64,000 nucleotides of DNA from Serripes groenlandicus (lineage: Eukaryota; Mollusca; Bivalvia; Cardiida; Cardiidae). The stretch lies in assembly GCA_031761405.1 (NCBI GenBank), contig JASEVX010000007.1, positions 42,858,411-42,922,410 of the forward strand, in the 5' to 3' direction. Position numbers and translations under genes: made by a program. Each line of letters opens with the position of its first letter. Position 1 is the stretch's first letter. A model generated the notes under the pieces. The model saw only the letters and a program-made list of their open reading frames with translations, searched no databases and had not been told where the DNA came from. Shown piece by piece: positions 34,301 through 42,172 of this stretch.

Positions 34301-35431
34301 CAGGAAATAGCTAAACAAAGGTGATCATTAGCTATGGTTTGACTGTATTTATAGGCTTACAATGATGAAGAGACTCTCTCCATATCAGCCCAGCTGATGA
34401 ACAGAAACAACTTTAATGTTGTTCTTGAAGAAATTATAAAGGGTGGAAATCTACATAGACAAATACTTCCCTCAAATCTCAGCCTGTTACCTGCCTTAGA
34501 CCAGGTAAGTTTACTGGATTGTCTTTTCAGGAAAGCAAGCATATTCTCTTGTCCTGGTGCAGAGGAAATCTGAGACCTGTTCAGCAGATGATATGTGAAC
34601 ATGTTATTGAAATATGAGATACAGTCCAACCTGTGTTGAAAGACCATCCACAGGAAGAGAACAATCATGTCTCTGTTCACAGGTTGTCTTTATTTACAGG
34701 GTCATTTATGCTTTAAATGAGTTATTTGGTAATTAAAAGTGTGGTTGCTATACACAGGCAGTTTCTAAACAAAAGTGGTCTTTAGCACAGGTTTGACTCT
34801 ATTTGCTAAAAAATTAGCAAATTCTCTATTCTGAAAATATTTACATCTCTGTATATGAATAACATTCCTATTTTCCAGATATCACATAGTTTTCCTCATG
34901 TATTTTCAAAGCAGACGACTCATAGAATAGCATATCAGGTGAACAGTTATGTTATCATAATAGTCTAAATGGTATACCGGCTACAATGTTTGCACAATTA
35001 TTAGGGACAATGGGTTGAAACTGTGTTCTGGTCATTCAGAAGTCATTTTCATTGAACTTATTTGTTAAACTTAAATTGCAAACCGAGCTTTCAGCACATT
35101 GTTAATCTAGGTAGATGTCTGCTTCCCTTTGTTGTAAGTGGGATAGGTTTAAGGTCACCTATTACAAATGTTTTAACCTTCATGTAATCAAATTACTGAA
35201 CCATGTTAAAATAGTACAATATAAATGTTTCTCAACTCTGTTGGAGAAACATTATGAAACATTTTGACAAAAAAAAGATTTTTTAAAACTAAAAATGAAG
35301 TTCCAATTCTTTTCCATTTTTTTCAGGTTAAACTTTTCATGTCATTATTACCTGAGGCAGTATTGAAGAATGGTAGGAAAGTCACTAAAATGGTCCTTGA
35401 TAATTTAAATGGAGTCACAGATTCAACTTGA
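22341..35431 (+). CDS. JmjC / cupin_8-domain 2-oxoglutarate oxygenase, eight exons, 5' end uncertain
   Basis: Predicted Fe(II)/2-oxoglutarate-dependent oxygenase (protein hydroxylase or demethylase class). Exons: 22341-22578, 25032-25143, 26372-26524, 26945-27106, 27952-28037, 32515-32635, 34355-34504, 35327-35431. All have AG/GT borders, phases match and the spliced frame is open for 375 residues to TGA. Counting from the first codon seen: C-x-E-x-R and LSLQEFWDRYDGK near 60-79, then WPVIITDIIPHW (80-91). LHMDPYNW supplies His202 and Asp204, GKKLWKLFPP a candidate 2OG-binding Lys219, and PTGWYH the distal His290. The iron triad is therefore complete. Layout recalls JMJD8/HSPBAP1-type cupin_8 proteins, but I cannot assign an orthologue. 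The first exon must end in one base; a candidate is at 9240-9279. Introns hold type C elements, family P and T MITEs and a 27-bp minisatellite. Confidence 0.9.
22602..23088. mobile_element. PiggyBac-type MITE fragments in JmjC intron
   Basis: CCCTTTCCTACATAAAG with GCAGCAGACGACTAG at 22602-22645, and a fuller copy at 22890-23088 with ACATTCAGACGCATCTGCAG, GATGAACAATTTCTC and TATGCTGCAGATTTG. The right end of the second is replaced by a type C element. Confidence 0.65.
23089..24508 (+). mobile_element. Type C element, 5' truncated, about nine internal repeats
   Basis: Units of about 160 bp built on AGGTCACTAGGCCAAATTGA, GAAATCTTGTTAACACT, TTGAAATTTGGTCAG and GTTCGAATATGGGTCAT. The 3' end is GTGAGCGAACTAGGGCCATC followed by ATGGCCCTCTTG. 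No 5' hairpin is present; the left border meets the MITE. In the intron between exons 22341-22578 and 25032-25143. Confidence 0.75.
24515..24746 (+). mobile_element. Short GTCGAGC-type element chained behind the type C element
   Basis: Begins AAAGTCGAGCTTTTGTGATA about 10 bp after the preceding CTCTTGTTT and ends CTCTGCGGCGCTCTTGTTTA. It contains one diverged internal unit (CTCAAAAAATGTTAAACATT). Confidence 0.55.
24747..24953. mobile_element. PiggyBac-type MITE, diverged
   Basis: ACTTTTTCCCACTTACAAC at the left, AAAAGGAGAAATTTC/GAATTTTCTCCTTTGCC as hairpin arms, and ATGAGAAACTGTTAAAA at the right. It ends about 80 bp before the exon at 25032. Confidence 0.65.
25160..25535. mobile_element. 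Element fragment (GTCCGTCTGTC tract) and piggyBac-type MITE
   Basis: 25165-25230 has GGGATCACTTCTCCGTC and TTTGTCCGTCTGTCTGTGCG, like the 5' part of type C elements. 25290-25535 is a family P MITE: CACTTCCCAACATACAAC, AAAACATTGTGGCAAGAAG, GTCGTCTGCTGCAGATTT, ATGTTGGAAAGGGTAAA. Confidence 0.6.
25603..25766. mobile_element. TA-flanked MITE (family T) in JmjC intron
   Basis: TA then CAGTCAAACCTGTGTTTAAA and GACTACCCATGG at the left, GGTGGTCTTTAGCAAATGTTT at the right, with the GGTCTTTGTTCACAAGTAG body. Confidence 0.75.
25825..26309. mobile_element. Two piggyBac-type MITEs in JmjC intron
   Basis: The first (about 25825-26003) is diverged: CTCCACATTCACTAATAAAT, AATCTGCAGCCGATGAC, AAGTCTTCTGCTAAAG. 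The second (26085-26309) is near complete: TTAACCATTTCCCTCATATA, hairpin ATTGCTCATGATGAGCAAT, and GTATGTGGGAAAGAGGGGTT then AA. It ends 62 bp before exon 26372. Confidence 0.75.
27107..27654. other. JmjC intron sequence, nothing recognised
   Basis: AT-rich intron sequence between exon 26945-27106 and an S2 SINE; no repeat family or regulatory motif recognised. Confidence 0.5.
27655..27865 (+). repeat. S2 SINE with tRNA-like head
   Basis: CTGCCTCGGGTGTGTAGTGG and AAGAGCATCTGCTTCAGG resemble an A box and anticodon arm, and CGCGAGTTTGATC a decayed B box. Then CACTGACTGACTGGTGTCAG, AAATGGACTAGCAGTACTGG and GTTGAAATGCAGCGTAAAAC. It lies 90 bp upstream of exon 27952. Confidence 0.75.
28063..28290. 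mobile_element. PiggyBac-type MITE (family P)
   Basis: ATAACCTTTTCCCACTTGTA at the left, CATCTGCAGTAGACAATTTT, the hairpin GAAATTGCTCTAAATGAGC, and GTTGTCTACTGCAGATTTAT. The right end has lost the GGGAAAGGG motif. Confidence 0.75.
28645..29395 (+). repeat. 27-bp minisatellite, about 27 copies, in a JmjC intron
   Basis: Unit ACAACATGTGAATTATGGTG then TGAGCTT. Three alternating variants occur before AGCTT: GGTGTG, GATGCA and GTTATG. Because 27 is divisible by three the array stays open in frame (SLQHVNYGV repeats) for 166 codons from 28578, but it sits between JmjC exons 27952-28037 and 32515-32635 and is bypassed by the splice phases. I regard the open frame as a by-product of repetition. Confidence 0.9.
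29396..30975. mobile_element. JmjC intron with three piggyBac-type MITEs
   Basis: 29396-29810 shows nothing recognised. 29813-30048 is a diverged family P copy (TTAACCCTTTCCCACTTTCA, TCTACAGCAGATTATTATTG). 30552-30780 is near complete and of the same subfamily as the array copies (CATACGACAATTCTGCAGCA, hairpin GCATGTTTTCTGC, GAGGGAAAGGGTTAA). 30870-30975 is a partial copy (AATTGCTCATTATAAGCAAT). Confidence 0.7.
30976..31724. other. JmjC intron sequence, nothing recognised
   Basis: A 118-codon open frame at 31116-31472 has no family resemblance and no splice context. The splice phases of the JmjC exons skip it. Confidence 0.45.
31725..31905 (+). repeat. S2 SINE copy
   Basis: TGTCCTCCTTGGCGCTCAGG, GCATTAGGACTGACTGTCTG, AAATGGACCAGTACTGTAGT, AACTTACCAAGGAAATGCC, then AACAATCAATCAATC as tail. 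Confidence 0.8.
32255..32475. mobile_element. PiggyBac-type MITE, diverged, ending next to JmjC exon 32515
   Basis: CATATGCAGCAGACAGC at the left and AAGTCGTCTGCTGCGGATGT with TATGTAGGAAAGGCTC at the right. It ends about 40 bp before the acceptor at 32514. Confidence 0.7.
32690..33058. mobile_element. Two adjacent piggyBac-type MITEs
   Basis: First copy about 32690-32880 (CCCGTTCTCACTTATAGATG, CTAGCAGACACCTTTGG, CATCTGCTGCAGATTTATTG, ATGTTGGAAAGG). Second about 32880-33058, ending GTTTGTGGGAAAGGGTTAA. Confidence 0.7.
33062..33738 (+). mobile_element. Type C element in JmjC intron
   Basis: TTAGCTCACCTGAGCACAAA then GTGAGTTATTG at the 5' end, and about four internal units (CTTCTCCTCCGATTTTC, GATTCCTTCAAGCCATG, AATTGGTCAAAACTATGGC). 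Subterminal CAGATGAGCG and 3' end GGGCTATCATGGCCCTCTTG. Confidence 0.75.
33739..34165. other. JmjC intron, nothing recognised
   Basis: The text around CAAGGACCATAACTTTGCC and ATTTTGGTTCAGTTTTTC resembles the interior of molluscan tandem-repeat elements, but no ends are visible. Confidence 0.4.
34168..34345. mobile_element. TA-flanked MITE (family T) abutting a JmjC splice acceptor
   Basis: CAGTCCAATCTGTGTTGAAA at the left and ATGGTTTGACTG at the right, flanked by TA. The element ends 9 bp before exon 34355; the sequence from MITE end to exon is TATTTATAG. The acceptor's upstream context is thus transposon-derived. Confidence 0.85.
34622..34800. mobile_element. TA-flanked MITE (family T)
   Basis: CAGTCCAACCTGTGTTGAAA at the left, AGCACAGGTTTGACTCTA at the right. 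In the intron between exons 34355-34504 and 35327-35431. Confidence 0.8.
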
Positions 35432-36151
35432 ACTTGTAGAATCATTCATTGTCAAACATCACTCTGGTCTATTATTATTTATTGATTTATGTCATCAGCT
35501 GTCCATTTTATTTAATAATATAATGGTAGTAAAGCTGCCCTCCTTTGCGCTCAGAGTTGCGGGATTAGCATTACGACTGACTGGCTGGTGTCAGCATAAA
35601 TGGTCCAGTAATACTGGTAACTTACCCAGGAAATGCTGTGATATAACTGAAAAAATGTTTAAAGTGGCTTAAAATTGAAAGCAATTACAATAAACCATTT
35701 CATATACTTCAACAAGGACAATGAAAGACATAACAGTCAAATTACCTCTGTTAGCAGCCAATTGCTCTTATATACAGTACAATGGAATCTGTGTATAATG
35801 CTCACTCATGAAAAGACAACAATCTGGTCTTCATATGCGGGGTCAATTATGCAGACAATTTGTTATTGGGAGACCAAAAGTGTGCTTGATATAGACAGGG
35901 AATTGCTATTTCAAGATAGTCTTTAGCACAGGTTTGATTGTATTTGAATAGTATTATTAGTGTGCATCACCTATTTTTCTTATGCCATGTAAGATACATA
36001 CTATCTAGACAATTTGATTTATATTTTAGATATTTGTCTCAAAAAAATGATAGGCAAACTTGAATTGAAAGAAATCATTTATGGGGGATACAGGAATCTT
36101 AAAAATTGTCTTCCTTGATTTACATGTATGAATTGTGTGATGTGAAATAAA
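35432..36151 (+). other. Probable 3' UTR of the JmjC gene containing a SINE and a MITE
   Basis: From the stop TGA at 35429-35431 to an AATAAA signal at 36146-36151. It contains an S2 SINE at 35517-35685 (GCTGCCCTCCTTTGCGCTC, GACTGACTGGCTGGTGTCAG) and a family T MITE at 35775-35940 (CAGTACAATGGAATCTGTG to CAGGTTTGATTG). The true cleavage site is not known. Confidence 0.55.
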
Positions 36152-36476
36152 ATACAATGCATTGTCAATGTCTTCACTCATTAAAATAGAATGTTCTTGG
36201 CTATTTAGTCATGGATTCTTTTATTTAATATAAATTGAGTTTATGAATGTTGTTTATTTATTTTCTTGAGTGGCCTGCATTGGCAGAATGACACTGAAGG
36301 ATTTCATGTCTGTATGTTTTTCTATCAGTCATGTATTCAATTATTGCTAACAGGGGAGGGGACACATGTGTGCTTTCATTCACTTAATTTGTGAAGGAAA
36401 CAAATATTTCCTTGATATGCCACTTGATAGAATAAAAAAAACTAGTTTGCTTATGAAACTTTAGACTTCGATTTTC
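36152..36476. other. Intergenic, nothing recognised
   Basis: AT-rich; no gene or repeat identified. Confidence 0.5.
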
Positions 36477-36882
36477 ATAGCTCACCAAAGCCGAAACGGC
36501 TCAGGGGGAGCTATTGTGATTACTCACCGTTCGCAGTCATATGTGCCCTCCTTGGCGCTCAGGGTTTTTGGCTTTGCACTACAACTGACTGGCTGGTGTC
36601 AGGATAAATGGACCAGTAGTACTGGTATATGTACCAAAAAAATTTGAAAGCGTTGTAAACCACCAAACAATCCAATTGCTGTCGTCAGTCCGTTTACATT
36701 TTCCTCCAGAAAACTTCTATTGATCAGTTTCAAAAAAAAATTCATAGGGATGATCCTTGTTTAATCCTCTCTGTTTCACTGCATACAAAGGCTGCTAGTG
36801 TTGAAACAGCATAATTTCCTTCTGAATCAAATACATCAATGGATCTGAGCTGAGTGATACAGTACCATCATGGTCCTCTTGT
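36477..36882 (+). mobile_element. Type C element with nested S2 SINE
   Basis: ATAGCTCACCAAAGCCGAAA then CGGCTCAGGGGGAGCTATTG at the 5' end. At about 36541 an S2 SINE begins (GCCCTCCTTGGCGCTCAGGG) and ends about 36668 (ACCACCAAACAATCC). The element resumes with GTCGTCAGTCCG and ends CTGAGTGATACAG then TACCATCATGGTCCTCTTG. Confidence 0.7.
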
Positions 36883-37115
36883 TAACTACATTCCTTTGCG
36901 CTGTATGTGTCAGTAATACATCATCTTTACTTCTCTCTAGTTGCAGATGATACCTGAAGATTGGTTGGTTGGGGCTTAGGCCTTTGATACAGTACCATCA
37001 TGGTCGTCTTGTTAACTACATTCCTTTGCGCTGTATGTGTCAGTAATACATCATCTTTACTTCTCTCTAGTTGCAGATGATACCTAAAGATTGGTTGATT
37101 GGGGCTTAGCCCTTT
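36856..37115 (+). repeat. 130-bp tandem duplication carrying the element's 3' end
   Basis: GATACAGTACCATCATGG, CTTTGCGCTGTATGTGTCAG, CTCTCTAGTTGCAGATGATA and GATTGGTTG.TTGGGGCTTAG occur at 36856-36985 and again at 36986-37115 with very few differences. The duplicated unit includes the last bases of the type C element plus flanking DNA. Confidence 0.85.
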
Positions 37116-37290
37116 GCCTTTGTCTGACGCCTCTGCAGCAGACACCTTTCTGTCATATCACAGGATCCAGTTCACCTACTACCCATGTGTTTCTTGGCTT
37201 TCTCACACCAGTACTCCACACAACAGTCCTTCCAAGCATATGGCTGCTATTTTGGATAGACTGTAAGCCAATTGGTGGTAGACAAACGAC
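37116..37290 (-). repeat. MITE scrap and reversed S1 SINE fragment
   Basis: 37124-37150 has TCTGACGCCTCTGCAGCAGA of family P. From about 37152 the minus strand matches the S1 body (CCAATTGGCTTACAGTC, ATGCTTGGAAGG, GAACTGGATCCTGTGATATG). Confidence 0.65.
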
Positions 37291-37577
37291 ACTTTTACAT
37301 TAATTTTTGTCAAAAATTAGAAAGATTGTTGGACAAGCAAAGGTCCAAAGTCATGACCCCTTGATAAACAGTCTGCGTCGCTTCTAACTGAGCTACTGGA
37401 GCTTGGCTTCAATATCTCAAGAGCCCAAGGTGTCTCACCAATTTTGTCCCTGTACAACATTCTGACTTGTCTGAATAAACTTTTTTAGCAAGCTTTGTGC
37501 TTCAAGCTGGAGAGGTTATTAAAATCAATGATTTGCCAATACAGATACTGTACCTGGCATGAATGATGACAGGCAAA
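37291..37577. other. Intergenic, nothing recognised
   Basis: No gene or repeat family recognised. Confidence 0.45.
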
Positions 37578-37704
37578 CCTTAACCCTTTCCCACATGCAA
37601 TAATTCTGCATCAAATGAGCAATTTCCCCTTTTGTCACAATGTTTTCAAATGCCGTCTGCCGACGATTCGTCAAAATGCATCTGCAGGTGGGAAAGGTTT
37701 TAAG
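37578..37704. mobile_element. PiggyBac-type MITE, internally deleted
   Basis: TTAACCCTTTCCCACATGCA at the left and GCATCTGCAGGTGGGAAAGG at the right, with GAGCAATTTCCCC in between. One hairpin arm is missing. Confidence 0.8.
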
Positions 37705-38036
37705 TCTCATCTTCAGGGTCAATTATGCAATTTGATTTTTTTTTTTGAAAAACTCTTTTTTCTTCACTCTTCGAATTTCCCTGTATTGGAAAAGGAGCGG
37801 GACTCATCTTCGGTCAAGTTCTGGCTTCACCACAGACTGGTATCGAGAATCACAGACATATAATATTTTATAAGAACTGCACTTAGGGTATATGTATGTT
37901 CCTGATATCAGGGACCTATCTACGTCCCTGCTGATATGAATAATAATCCACCACTTCAAATCCTTCTGTTCTCTACTTTTGATAAGGATTAATTATTGAA
38001 TGGAGATGAAATAAGAATTGTTGTTCAAATAGTCGG

Positions 38037-38334
38037 GCCGAGCCCCGGTAGCGACGCGGGCTGTCAATCCAGGGGTTGTGAGTTCGAATCCCAGCTCGTC
38101 CAACATTCTTTCCGACGTTTGACAAAAGTAACTGACCTGCGTCATTTGTGTTTCACCAATGGCTGTTTAACAGTCTATGTGGAAAAGTAGCCAGTTGCTT
38201 GGAAAGTATGTTGTTTGGTGTACTGGTGTGGGCAACCAGGAAACGCATAGGTTTAGGTGAACTGGTCGCCGTGATATGACTGAAAATGTGTTGAAAATGG
38301 CGTTAAACCCCAATCAATCAATCAATCAATCAAT
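38037..38334 (+). repeat. Full-length tRNA-derived SINE (S1) with 11-bp target duplication
   Basis: The head GCCGAGCCCCGGTAGCG, the anticodon-loop-like TTGTCAAT replaced here by CTGTCAATCC, and the B box AGTTCGAATCCC form a tRNA-like 5' part. The body includes TTTCCGACGTTTGACAAAAG and CCAGTTGCTTGGAAAG, and the tail is CAATCAATCAATCAATCAAT. CAAATAGTCGG flanks both sides (38026-38036 and 38335-38345). Compared with the copy at 55147, the head lacks about 12 bp between two GGTA motifs. Confidence 0.9.
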
Positions 38335-38589
38335 CAAATAGTCGGACATACAAAGATATCTTAAATAAACCTTATGCACCCATTCCCAGACATGATGCCT
38401 ATGCATTAGATGACCTTCAGATCCGCGTTTTTCCTTCATTATTACTAGATAGATATGTGATGATTATGGATCTGTGACCAGTCTACTATATAGATGCGCA
38501 TTGGGAGATAACCCTTACCTCTCAGAAAATGAGTTGTCAATTATGTAGGTTGCAGACTGACTGACAAACAGTGACATATTAAAAGACAA

Positions 38590-38617
38590 CAACACACACA
38601 CACACACACACACACTG
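38590..38617. repeat. CA dinucleotide microsatellite
   Basis: About 13 CA units in a row. Confidence 0.95.
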
Positions 38618-38723
38618 ACGGTTTTGTAAGACCACACAGTACAGAGACAAGCGTGCACAAGGCATTAGACTCTTTAGTAGTTATTCGAATCCTGCCTAAT
38701 CGTATTCTCGTGAACAGAAGGGA

Positions 38724-39104
38724 GTGAGACAAAGAAAACATTTACTTTTCAAGGTCATAGCGAATTTGCCCGAATATTGTTGCAAAGATGCCCAAAACTT
38801 ATTTTGTAGGCTCTACTTTCGGTTAAAGATCGAGGTGCGGGCGTATACAGCCCGAAAAAAAAATCCGACTGTGGCATCGCTAAAGTGGTGCATGAAAAAG
38901 TGCTTGCCCGATACAAAGGTGTCATGTTTGGTCCAATTCTCTTTGAAAAAAGAACATAGAGTTAGTGGTTTTTTAAAACAATTGGTTTGCCTGGTCAGCG
39001 ATAATTTATTCTGCAAATTCCGTTGTTGCATGGGATTTATCTTAATTTTCCTTTTTGTTATAATGTATAGTCAAGTGCATGGATTAATGTACATGCAATG
39101 CTGA
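38724..39104 (+). other. Unrecognised 126-codon open frame
   Basis: Begins MRQRKHLLFKVIANLPEYCC and has a hydrophobic C-terminal stretch (FILIFLFVIMY). Composition is Cys/Lys/Phe-rich; there is no family resemblance, no upstream exon and no clear polyadenylation context. It could be chance or a remnant. I do not call it a gene. Confidence 0.2.
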
Positions 39105-39267
39105 TCACCTAGTGTAGATGTATAATCATTCATTAATATTTGGTTATAAATTAGAAAAGGTTAAATCAGGAATTACTAATTCGTATTAGTAGTCCCTGGT
39201 TAAATTTGAAATAAAGTTATAACTGCATTATACCACACTATTGACAATAGCCTACACAAGCCATTGC

Positions 39268-39572
39268 AACTTGAGTCTACTTTGCTACAGAAGAAAATCT
39301 TATTGACAATTCAAATGATAGAATATCGCTCGAAGACTTCATAGAGCAGGTTTTGGGCAAATGCATGTCACGCAATGAACAGCAACATGCTGTTCAAGCA
39401 GCTCAACTGAGCCATGGCAATATGGGTCGCTCAGCCTTGGCAAACATTTATTATCACGACAAGAAGACAAAAAAGGGGGAAGAAGTTGGAATTTGACGAA
39501 GATTTCCAGATGCATATAGCATGTCAGTTGGTGCAGGACAAAATTCAAAAGATTCAAAAGCATTGATGACCA
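39268..39572 (+). pseudogene. Coding-like fragment with a frameshift, family not recognised
   Basis: One frame reads ATEENLIDNSNDRISLEDF, IEQVLGKCMSRNEQQH, AVQAAQLSHGNMGRSALANI and YYHDKKTKKG. A shift at the GGGGG run near 39476 is then needed to continue with KKLEFDEDFQMHIACQLVQD and KIQKIQKH before a stop. The amphipathic, charged composition and codon look are gene-like. It may be a decayed transposon ORF or an old gene fragment; I do not recognise the family. Confidence 0.35.
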
Positions 39573-40531
39573 AACATCATGAACATATCATGTTGGGTGG
39601 GACTATTGAGTAAACTCGGACAGTGAAGCAGAGAATAAATGTCAACAACAGGGGCATAGCAGGTCGGGGAAGCAAGATGGGCCCAAGGCTTGTCATTACT
39701 TCCCAACAGATGAAATGGATCAGCAGACACAGATGAATCCTTCACAAGACCGATACATTTTAGTTATTATGATGACTGCAGTTACCCCCATTTTTTGAAT
39801 AACTTGATAGAGCAGATGTCTGAGATGTTGAACTGTTGGGCGCACTGTCACTTAATTAGAGCTGGACAGGGTTCATGGTTCAATCGCGTCGAGGTACATG
39901 AAATGTCACAATTAAGCTGAGTGTTTAGCCTTTCTATTGTGAAGCCTAGAAGAGGAAGAAGCTGCTGAATCATCTGCATTGATGCGAGATAATCGGAACC
40001 ACATGTCATTTCGTCGCCAAACTGCCATCAACCCCCGGCAATTTGCAGAATTGTATTAAAGATTGTCCAGTTAAGATTAGTTGCATATGGTTCTACGAGA
40101 AGATGATTGTTGTGCCGAGCCAGCAAGCAGGATCGGTCAATCGTTGTTGTCAACGTGTTAAATATGCGTAGCCATCACCACTTATTTACAATGAGATACC
40201 ATTTCGTTACGAATTTTAATTTAGAAAGATATTAATTTGAAACGATATTTAGCACGTTGCACAGATAAAGGTAATTATTATTAAACAAGTCTCATTGTAA
40301 GTACGTGCGATTTGTCACCCCTCCATATTCTAGTCGTGTCTGCTACATTGACTAAAATGTTGTCATCATATCTGTATCGACATGAAACGGGTATTCCCTA
40401 TACCATTGGCGGAGAGATTGTGTATAGATAATAGTGATGTTCCTTAGAATGCATAATAAACTGTTTATGGGGAGGATGGTCCCGTAGTAAGAATATTTTG
40501 AAAATGTAAACTGTCAGATTTGAAATAAATT
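39573..40531. other. Intergenic, nothing recognised
   Basis: One weak tRNA-like motif (GATAGAGCAGATGTC ... GGTTCATGGTTCAATC) near 39805-39890 could be a decayed SINE head. No gene seen. Confidence 0.4.
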
Positions 40532-40796
40532 TGAGCTGTCCCGCGAGAAAACCAGCATTGTGGCCTCTGCGTAATGTATCGATCCGGATCAGCCTGCGCA
40601 GGCTAATCCACCCGACACATTCCGTCTCAGTGGTAAAAAGGTGTAGAGTAAAGATTCCTGAAACAGAAAATCCATAGGAGGCGAAAAGAGTCTGTCCGGG
40701 TTAGCATACGCGGACTGCGCAGGCTGATTTGGTAGATACTGTACGCAGAATCCACAATGTTGGTTTTCTCACTGGAAGACGGCTCATGTGTTGCTG
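40532..40796. mobile_element. MITE with about 70-bp terminal inverted repeats (family M)
   Basis: Left TGAGCTGTCCCGCGAGAAAA and CATTGTGGCCTCTGCGTA; right, reversed, TGAGCCGTCTTCCAGTGAGA and CATTGTGGATTCTGCGTA. Both arms continue into GATC..CAGCCTGCGCAG. A second copy in the opposite orientation is at 61393-61664. No coding capacity. Confidence 0.8.
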
Positions 40797-41707
40797 TTGT
40801 CCTTCAGCGTGTATCTCGCAACACGTATGGCGATACACAGACTTCTTGCTTTGATTAAAACGCTCATGTTTGCAACGTTTTGCTACAATTGTCTATAAGC
40901 GGAAATAGTTCCTTATGTCAACTCTGGTTTAAAATCAGCCAGGGTTGTGTTTCCGTTCTGAGATCACAAAAAAAGAAGTCCACACTCGGATTTTAAAGTC
41001 ACTGAACTTGTTGAGAATCTTCTCTCTTATTGCATGCAAAAGGTTAATTGCAAAGATAAAGTATTCACTATCTTCCATTGATGTGTGTATTATAGAAAAT
41101 GCCCTATATATAACGTGTTCGTTACGATTTATAGTTTGATAGCCATTTGGGTTGTCTCAAGAGTTGGATCTCCAACAAGTCCTTGTAGATTATGGCACGA
41201 GCCTGGTTCATAATCAGCACTGCTTAGTAGATTCTAATAGTGACTGGCATCAGAGTAACAAACTGATGTAATATTAAAATGTGATTGGTTTAACAATTTC
41301 TTTTTCCAGCTCATACGGTTAATTATGTAACGTGCCGGGCTAAAGACGCAGAAGATCCCTTCAGCGAAAAGTATTAAAAAGACAATGCTAATATATAGTT
41401 ATGTATTTATATGTCTCAGGCTGCAGAATCGTAAGGGCTAAACATGTTCATTTATATATAACTCTAAGAGCTGAACAAGAAAATGCTCCTTTTTTAATCA
41501 CATTTTATTATTACATCAGTTTGTTAGTCTAGTACTCTATATCCTAGTGCCAATGAAGGTTAAAAGTACAGTTTCATATTTTCCAAGAGCTATAAGTTGC
41601 TGTTATGGGAGTGAACCTAATTACTTCCCTTAAAGCCTGATAACAAAAATACAGGTACCGTTCGCTCTGGCACTATTGTATTAATTAAACGTGACGTGTT
41701 ATATATA
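40797..41707. other. Intergenic, nothing recognised
   Basis: No exon or repeat family recognised. Confidence 0.45.
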
Positions 41708-41966
41708 TCGAGGGCTTGGTGTGAAACGGTTGTAACTAAAAATCTATTTTGAAAACCCTAGTTTAGGGGCAATTTTGACCCCTTTGTAAACAATGCAAAT
41801 TTAGGTGCCATTGCTCAGAACGAGCAATGGCACCTAAATTTCCATTGTTTACCAAGAAATATGATTTAACGCTTATAAAGGCTTATAAAGACTTTATGCC
41901 GAGGTGACTAGCCTTGGTTAAAAAAATACCGATTTTAGTTACAACTGTTTCACACCAAGCCCTCGA
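41708..41966. mobile_element. TIR element with a perfect internal palindrome
   Basis: Ends TCGAGGGCTTGGTGTGAAAC and its complement are near-perfect over about 38 bp, inside TATA-rich flanks. In the middle, AATTTAGGTGCCATTGCTC and its exact complement are separated by five bases (AGAAC). The 259-bp element could form two nested stems. No ORF. Confidence 0.85.
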
Positions 41967-42172
41967 TATATGCCCTCGTGTTTTGCTTGGAGGTCCATAT
42001 TAAGTTAAAGCGCTGGTTGAATGTTCGTACTTGTAGAGAATTATTATGATCCCAAAGAACCAATTTTTGCTGTCATGGTTTTTTACTGTAAAATGCCTTG
42101 TAGCAAGCTGATGTTCAAACAAGGTAAGTAGGTCTATCGGAGACATATAAATACCTTTGTCTCTGGGCGGTT

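Noticed and set aside
38813..39104. Overlapping sense and antisense frames as a novel gene pair
   Set aside because: No splice sites, family match or codon signal favours either strand; kept only as an unrecognised frame.
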